NCBI GenBank assembly: GCA_018398815.1
Contig: CM031615.1
Coordinates: 48,346,802 to 48,356,801 of the forward strand
Direction: 5' to 3'
From: Conus ventricosus
Lineage: Eukaryota > Mollusca > Gastropoda > Neogastropoda > Conidae
DNA: 10,000 bases
A program made the position numbers and the translations under genes. Shown piece by piece: positions 6,051 through 10,000 of the stretch. The number at the start of each line of letters is the position of its first letter. Position 1 is the first letter of the stretch. Below the pieces are notes generated by a model. That model saw nothing but the letters and a program-made list of their open reading frames with translations. It ran no database searches and had not been told where the DNA came from.

Positions 6051-6480
6051 TTTCTTTTTTTTTTTTTTTGCCCTAGCCGTGACTGGTACTTTTTTGGTTT
6101 CTTTTTTTTCCCTTTTCCTAGCCATTACTTGTACTGTTTTGTTTCTTATTTCTCTGTGTGTGTGTGTTTTTTTTAATTTCTTTTTTCCTGTTTAATTTTT
6201 TTCTTTTTCTTTCTTTCCTTCTTCTTTCTTTCTTGCGTTCGTTCGTTCTTTCTTTCGTCTGTCATTCTTTCTTTTTTTTGTTCGTTCCTTCTTTCGCTCT
6301 TTCTTTCTATCGTTCTTTCGTTTCTTCTTTTTTTCACTTCTTTCTTCTTTTTCATCCTTTCTTTCTTTTTCTCCTTCTTTCTTCCTTTCTTTCTTCATTT
6401 CTCTCTTTCTTCCTTTGTATGCTTTTTAATTTCTTTCTTTCTGTCTTTCTTCAATCTGTCTTTTACTTGTGTCTTTTTTT
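6050..6480. repeat. T-rich / (TTTC)n degenerate polypyrimidine tract
   Basis: T runs are followed by degenerate TTTC, TTCG and TTCC units, similar in kind to 2149-2442 but more diverged. The Phe/Leu/Ser-rich plus-strand frame at 6158-6511 is a composition artefact. Confidence 0.95.
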
Positions 6481-6536
6481 CATTTTGTTTTTACTAATGT
6501 TAGTATTTTGAGGGTACGAAGTTAAACAGCTATTCA

Positions 6537-6560
6537 ATGATGATGATGATGATGATGATA
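6537..6560. repeat. (ATG)n trinucleotide repeat
   Basis: About seven ATG units lie immediately before the tetranucleotide tract. Confidence 0.95.
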
Positions 6561-6755
<195 letters not shown>

Positions 6756-6763
6756 TGCTGTGG

Positions 6764-6766
<3 letters not shown>

Positions 6767-6809
<43 letters not shown>
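6767..6809. repeat. (CT)n microsatellite
   Basis: This is an uninterrupted run of about 21 CT units. Confidence 0.97.
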
Positions 6810-6815
<6 letters not shown>

Positions 6816-7077
6816 CTTATTCAAGATTAGGTAGAGGTTAATGTTGCTTATAGCCCAGCCGACCGCAAAGGGCTATATCAGGGCTGTCACCACGTTCCTT
6901 ATTCAAGGCATTTCAGTTAAAATCAGTCATGAGTTTGTGAGAGAGAAGTCCATCCAGTTTTTCTTGTGTTCTTTACAATTCTTCTATTGTTGTTATGTTC
7001 TCTCACCCCCCCCCCCCCCCCTCATAAGGGGCCATGGCCTGTATATGAAGTAAACCATCGGAGTTCTAAGTTCTGAG
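6810..7077. other. Unrecognised stretch, possible fragment of a dispersed repeat
   Basis: The block around 6845-6885 (AGCCCAGCCGACCGCAAAGG, then CTATATCAGGGCTG) resembles wording I have seen repeatedly in marine gastropod DNA, but I cannot name a family. A 16-base C run lies at 7006-7021. No convincing coding frame is present. Confidence 0.35.
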
Positions 7078-7139
7078 TTCTCTCTCTCTCTCTTCTCTCT
7101 CTCTTCTCTCCTCTCCTTCTCTCTCTCTCTCTCTCTCTC
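7078..7139. repeat. (CT)n microsatellite
   Basis: This is an imperfect CT tract with TTCTC and CCTC interruptions. Confidence 0.95.
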
Positions 7140-7556
7140 GATGTGCATTGTGTATGCAGATTATCGAAAGTAGGCCTAAATTAAGCATCAGAACATAAAA
7201 CGCGCGGAGTTAAGTATTGACCATAAATAAATACGGTATCCGGAAACCCTCGATAACGATCGATAACTCTGTTTGCCGACTGCGCAGCCGCACAAAGCAT
7301 TCAGTGGTCGCTGTATAACCTTCAGTTGGTTGTGACCTGGCCACAGCTAAACTTCAAGTTGACCGCTGTCGGTTTTATGTGTAACATCGGAATCTGAACT
7401 AACCGCACTAGCCCGCCCACCATACGTCCGTTCTTCAGTTGATAACACAGGGTAGTGCGAAAGTAGGTTAACAGTCACCCATTACCATTTACCACTTATT
7501 ACTGCCGTGAGAATATTCCAACAGGTCTGAGGGCTATTCACACAAGTCAGTGCTAC
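7140..7556. other. Unique, balanced-composition sequence; possible intron of the candidate exon
   Basis: This is the longest stretch without simple repeats near a candidate exon. It contains a direct repeat CGATAAC at 7250-7256 and 7260-7266, and CTGCGCAGCCGCAC at 7281-7294. No long open frame was found on either strand. If the exon at 7557-7801 is real, this is the start of its downstream intron on the minus strand. Confidence 0.4.
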
Positions 7557-7801
7557 CTGTATCTCATTTTCCTCTGGGGTAACAGTTCGTAGACGTCCGG
7601 ATTCCGTGGGCGCTCTTCACTGAACCTGTCTCGTGGAATTTGTCTCTTTTCCGGTAAATCGACCGCCGTGATAGCGAGGGTCAGTGTGGAAGGTTTCTGT
7701 CCACTTCCGGTGCACCCTTTCTGCGTTTTCTCATTTCCAGTCATTCTTAAAGATCCACTTTCTCTTTCCTCGTTTGTCAGGTTGCCCGCCATTGCGCATC
7801 A
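7557..7801 (-). CDS. Candidate first coding exon of an unidentified gene
   Basis: On the minus strand, TTTGTTTGTTTCTAG ends at 7802 and gives a plausible splice acceptor with a TTTG-rich tract. The frame opens at ATG 7792-7790 in a fair initiation context (G at -3, G at +4), with an in-frame TGA at 7801-7799 just upstream. It encodes about 78 hydrophilic residues starting MAGNLTNEERESG and including RPRNPDVYELLPQRK. It reaches CAG|GTAGCA, a good splice donor (exon end 7557, phase 2). Codon and amino-acid composition is ordinary, unlike the repeat-derived frames elsewhere. I do not recognise the protein, and there is no signal peptide or membrane segment. An upstream out-of-frame ATG lies at 7798-7796. 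It could equally be a chance frame, or a repeat-derived one. Confidence 0.3.
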
Positions 7802-7807
7802 CTAGAA

Positions 7808-7822
7808 ACAAACAAACAAACA
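7808..7822. repeat. Short (AAAC)n repeat
   Basis: There are about four CAAA units. On the minus strand they form the TTTG-rich tract next to the candidate splice acceptor at 7802. Confidence 0.9.
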
Positions 7823-7879
7823 CAGTTGAGGAATGAGACTGTCAACAAAGTATTGACCATATTTCATATGCCTCTTGTA

Positions 7880-8060
7880 TTACGAACATCACACACGACA
7901 AAAAAGCAGAAGAGCACACAAAACAAAGTGTGAAGTAACGCAGTTATAATGCACGACACAAAACAGGACAAGAAATTTTCGGCAATATGCCTTCCTCAGC
8001 GACAAAAAAAACCCACAGACATAAACATGCACAATACTCCCCTTGTGAAGCCAAAGTGGT
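7880..8060 (-). mobile_element. Dispersed repeat C with a ribozyme-like core
   Basis: The sequence around 7915-8005 contains, on the minus strand, CTGAGGAAGG, GCCGAAAATTTCTTGTC, TGTTTTGTGTCGTGC and ATTATAACTGCGTTACTTC. I recognise this combination as a dispersed repeat in molluscs. Organisation parallels copies A and B (ribozyme-like core next to a TGTTTTGTGTCGTG-type flank) although the rest is different, so it looks like another subfamily of the same kind of element. The boundaries given are approximate. Confidence 0.45.
7972..7999 (-). ncRNA. Hammerhead-ribozyme-like motif C
   Basis: On the minus strand from 7999 the order is CTGAGGA, A, stem GGCA (7991-7988), loop TAT, stem TGCC (7984-7981), GAAA (7980-7977) and ATTTC. 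The CUGANGA and GAAA boxes are exact and helix II is a perfect 4-bp stem. Helix III would be only two A-U pairs with a one-base loop, and helix I is not evident, so activity as a monomer is doubtful. Confidence 0.4.
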
Positions 8061-8500
8061 GAATCATCACACACGTTATTGCCCAGTCAGAGTCGGGCAT
8101 ATTGTTGTGATTTTTGTAAAAAAACAAACAAAAACTATTGTCAGAAGTATTCTTAGTGGAGTGTCTAGGTTGTAATATGTGAAGAACAGGGGGGGGGGGG
8201 GGGGGGGGGGGAGAGAGAAATGACCAGAGACAGTAGGTCTGCCATTCTCAGTGATCTCTGTCGCCTTTGATATCGTTGATATCATCGATGACGAACAGAC
8301 GTTTAAATAACCACTGAACTGAACTAAACTGAACTGAGCTGAAGACTGTCAATCCACTGTTGCACCACCCTGTATAGCACGGACTGGTGCACGTGAAGCC
8401 TGTCTGCTGTGAACACCAAACAAGCAGGGCAACTCTTGCTGGAAATAAACACACGCCCATAACTCGAAACGAATGCTGCTTACAACACCGAATCGCCTAG
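8061..8500. other. Unique sequence with a 23-base G run and small repeats
   Basis: Poly(G) occupies 8189-8211, followed by GAGAGAGA. TGATATC-GTT-GATATCA at 8268-8284 is a perfect inverted repeat. Positions 8313-8343 are about six units of ACTGA with two substitutions. No gene is recognised. Minus-strand frames over 8248-8657 have no visible domain. Confidence 0.65.
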
Positions 8501-8513
8501 CAGATATGACAGC

Positions 8514-8567
8514 ACAGAACACACAGAGCACACAGAACACACAGAGCACACAGAGCACACAGAACAA
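8514..8567. repeat. 9-bp minisatellite, six units, two variants
   Basis: The units are ACAGAACAC (type a) or ACAGAGCAC (type g). The order is a, g, a, g, g, a, with the last unit ending CAA. In the plus frame it reads as a Thr-Gln-Asn/Ser repeat, but the surrounding frame has no sign of being a gene. Confidence 0.95.
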
Positions 8568-9075
8568 GCAAGGAGATATCCCCAAAGAAAGGATGTTCCA
8601 AGCTTGTCCATTTACCCTTATACTGGACACATCCACACAGCAACAACAACCGGACAAAGGAACACACAGAAATCAACACTTATTCAAGACTAACACAGCG
8701 TTTTCCATCTTGATTATTTACAAACAAACACACGGACGAACAGTAACAAATACAGGAAATATCGATTTAACTGGTATGAAGGGAAATCTTGTTTGATGTA
8801 GAGATCATTATTCTTGGTGTTGTTTCCTTTTCTTGTTTTAATACTAAGGAACAGGCACACGGAACAGCTGAATATTCAGTGGACGAATTCACACCAATGT
8901 TAGTCAAACAATCAACTGATAAATCAGCGAAATGATGACTAGGTTGTAAAAAGTTGGCTGGAGGTAGGGGAGAAGAGTTAGGGAGAGGTTTATATATGGC
9001 CGACATTTTGTGTGTGCTTTATTCATCTATTTGATCATTTTCTTCATTTAATTAGAAACTTATTTATGCGGTTGG
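8568..9075. other. Unique AT-rich intergenic sequence
   Basis: No gene is recognised on either strand. A TATATATGG word at 8991-8999 has no supporting promoter context. Short open frames at 8473-8796 (plus) and 8767-9006 (minus) have no domain or splice signals that would support them. Confidence 0.6.
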
Positions 9076-9124
9076 TTTAATCTCTCTCGGTGTCTCTTTC
9101 TCTGTCTCTCTGTGTATGTGTGCC

Positions 9125-9155
<31 letters not shown>
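9076..9155. repeat. CT-rich and (TGTC)n microsatellite
   Basis: A degenerate CT/GT region is followed by about seven GTCT units at 9124-9154, the same tetranucleotide as in the 6561-6755 tract. Confidence 0.93.
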
Positions 9156-9156
<1 letters not shown>

Positions 9157-9361
9157 ATATTTCAGCGTATTTCAGTTTCATCCTTTATTTTTCTACAGTT
9201 ACGAGCTTCGGGTGGATGAAAGACTACCATGAATAGTAAGAACATTTTCACGTCCTTAATAAAAGGTAAGTTATTCTACAAGCATAAAATGCATTTTATG
9301 CTCCACATTATGAAAAACAAATATGCCCACTAAAACTCCGTTGTAAAATATTCACGACTCT

Positions 9362-9362
<1 letters not shown>
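9156..9362. other. Unique sequence with a 22-bp perfect palindrome
   Basis: AGCATAAAATG followed without spacer by CATTTTATGCT occupies 9281-9302. No gene is seen. Confidence 0.85.
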
Positions 9363-9433
<71 letters not shown>

Positions 9434-9536
9434 CTCTCTCTTTCTCTCTCTCTCTTTCTCCCCCCTCTCTCTGTCTCTCTCTCTCTCCCCCCTCTCTCTC
9501 TCTCCCTCTCTCTCTCTCTCTCCCGCTCTCTCTTTC

Positions 9537-9567
<31 letters not shown>

Positions 9568-9630
9568 ACTCTCTCTCTCTCTCTCCCCCCTCTCTCTCTC
9601 ACGCTCACTCTCTCTCTCGCTCTCTCTCTC
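9363..9630. repeat. Long (CT)n tract with CCCCCC interruptions
   Basis: About 270 bases of CT carry recurrent CCCCCTCTCTCTC, TTTCTC and single-base interruptions. It runs directly into LINE coding sequence at about 9632. The Arg/Glu-rich minus-strand frame across it is an artefact. Confidence 0.97.
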
Positions 9631-9631
9631 C

Positions 9632-10000
9632 CAAAATTGGTATGGAGAGCTATTAACGAGCTTACAAACAATCAATCTCCTTCAAAATCAACTATAATTA
9701 AAGACATCTCTGTCGAACAACTGAACACCCACTTTTGCACTATAGCCAATAAAGTTGTCACGGCTGATTCTTCAAGATCAAACGACCTTCAAAAACTGAA
9801 ACAATATTGCCATGATAAAAACATCACGTCTGAACTTTATATTCCACCAATTAACAGTATTAGAAGTCTATCACTACCTAAACACCTAAAAACAGTCAAG
9901 TACCTGCGGGGTGGATGGCCTAGACGGCAAAATTCTCAAACTATCAGCTCCAGCAATTACAGATACGTTGACATACGTCTTCAATTCTGTGTATCGACAA
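9632..10000 (+). mobile_element. CR1/L2-like LINE ORF2 fragment, continues past the window
   Basis: From 9634 one plus-strand frame reads without a stop through KLVWRAINELTNNQS, DISVEQLNTHF, LQKLKQYCHDKNIT and SIRSLSLPKHLKT to about 9909. This is the linker between endonuclease and reverse transcriptase in jockey/CR1/L2-type LINEs. From 9908 the frame must shift to continue with GVDGLDGKILKLSAPAITDT and TLTYVFNSVYRQ, the well-known start of the reverse transcriptase domain. A one-base-type frameshift in AAGTACCTGCGGGGTGG thus breaks the gene. The catalytic motifs would lie beyond 10000. Upstream sequence is lost at the CT tract. The element is unrelated in orientation and clade to the one at 2800-4440. 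Confidence 0.78.

Noticed and set aside
6158..6511. 117-residue Phe/Leu-rich frame as a membrane protein
   Set aside because: The hydrophobicity comes from T-rich low-complexity DNA.
8514..8567. CRISPR-like array
   Set aside because: The units are 9 bp and contiguous without spacers, in animal DNA; it is a minisatellite.
8473..8796. 107-residue plus-strand open frame
   Set aside because: It has no domain, a start not supported by context and a large part made of the minisatellite; no splice or promoter evidence.
8985..9005. TATATATGG as a TATA box
   Set aside because: It is an isolated AT-rich word with no gene following on either strand.
8767..9006. 79-residue minus-strand open frame
   Set aside because: It has ordinary composition but no flanking splice signals I could support and no family resemblance.

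Overview
This is animal (metazoan) nuclear DNA of non-coding, repeat-rich character. It has no bacterial gene layout and no intact gene. Several kilobases are simple-sequence repeats: CA/TG, CT/GA, TTTC, ATCT/GTCT and homopolymer G/C runs. Decayed non-LTR retrotransposons, a tRNA-derived SINE with an (AAC)n tail and short dispersed repeats lie among them. The repeat families (a GATGAG/AAAGATC dispersed element, retroelement tails with CTGANGA...GAAA cores, RTE-like and CR1/L2-like LINEs) and the dinucleotide load best fit a marine lophotrochozoan, most likely a gastropod mollusc. That assignment rests on recognition of families, not on a search.

Layout. Positions 1-290 are G-rich unique sequence. 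Positions 290-620 hold a dispersed repeat with a hammerhead-ribozyme-like core on the minus strand, a 60-bp tandem duplication and a long hairpin. Positions 862-1265 hold an older dispersed element interrupted by a tRNA-SINE. Positions 1269-1670 are a compound CA/TG/TC/AC/GA microsatellite. Positions 1974-2117 are a compact unexplained cluster of inverted repeats between an A-rich stretch and a 290-bp TTTC tract. Positions 2624-2775 hold a second copy of the 290-470 dispersed repeat, next to the 3' end of a minus-strand LINE pseudogene (about 2800-4440). Positions 4580-6810 are almost all microsatellite and homopolymer tracts. Positions 7140-7870 are the most gene-like part, with a candidate minus-strand coding exon (7557-7801). 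Positions 7880-8060 hold a third ribozyme-like core in a different dispersed family. Positions 8140-9360 are mostly unique, with small tandem repeats and palindromes. Positions 9363-9630 are a CT tract running straight into a second, plus-strand LINE fragment that leaves the window at 10000.

Nothing here works together as a pathway. The main biological interest is (a) three minus-strand CTGANGA-stem-GAAA motifs like the hammerhead ribozymes of Penelope-like retroelements, two of them related and one carrying a triplet expansion in its catalytic core; (b) the 1974-2117 hairpin cluster; (c) the nested SINE-in-repeat; and (d) the candidate exon at 7557-7801.
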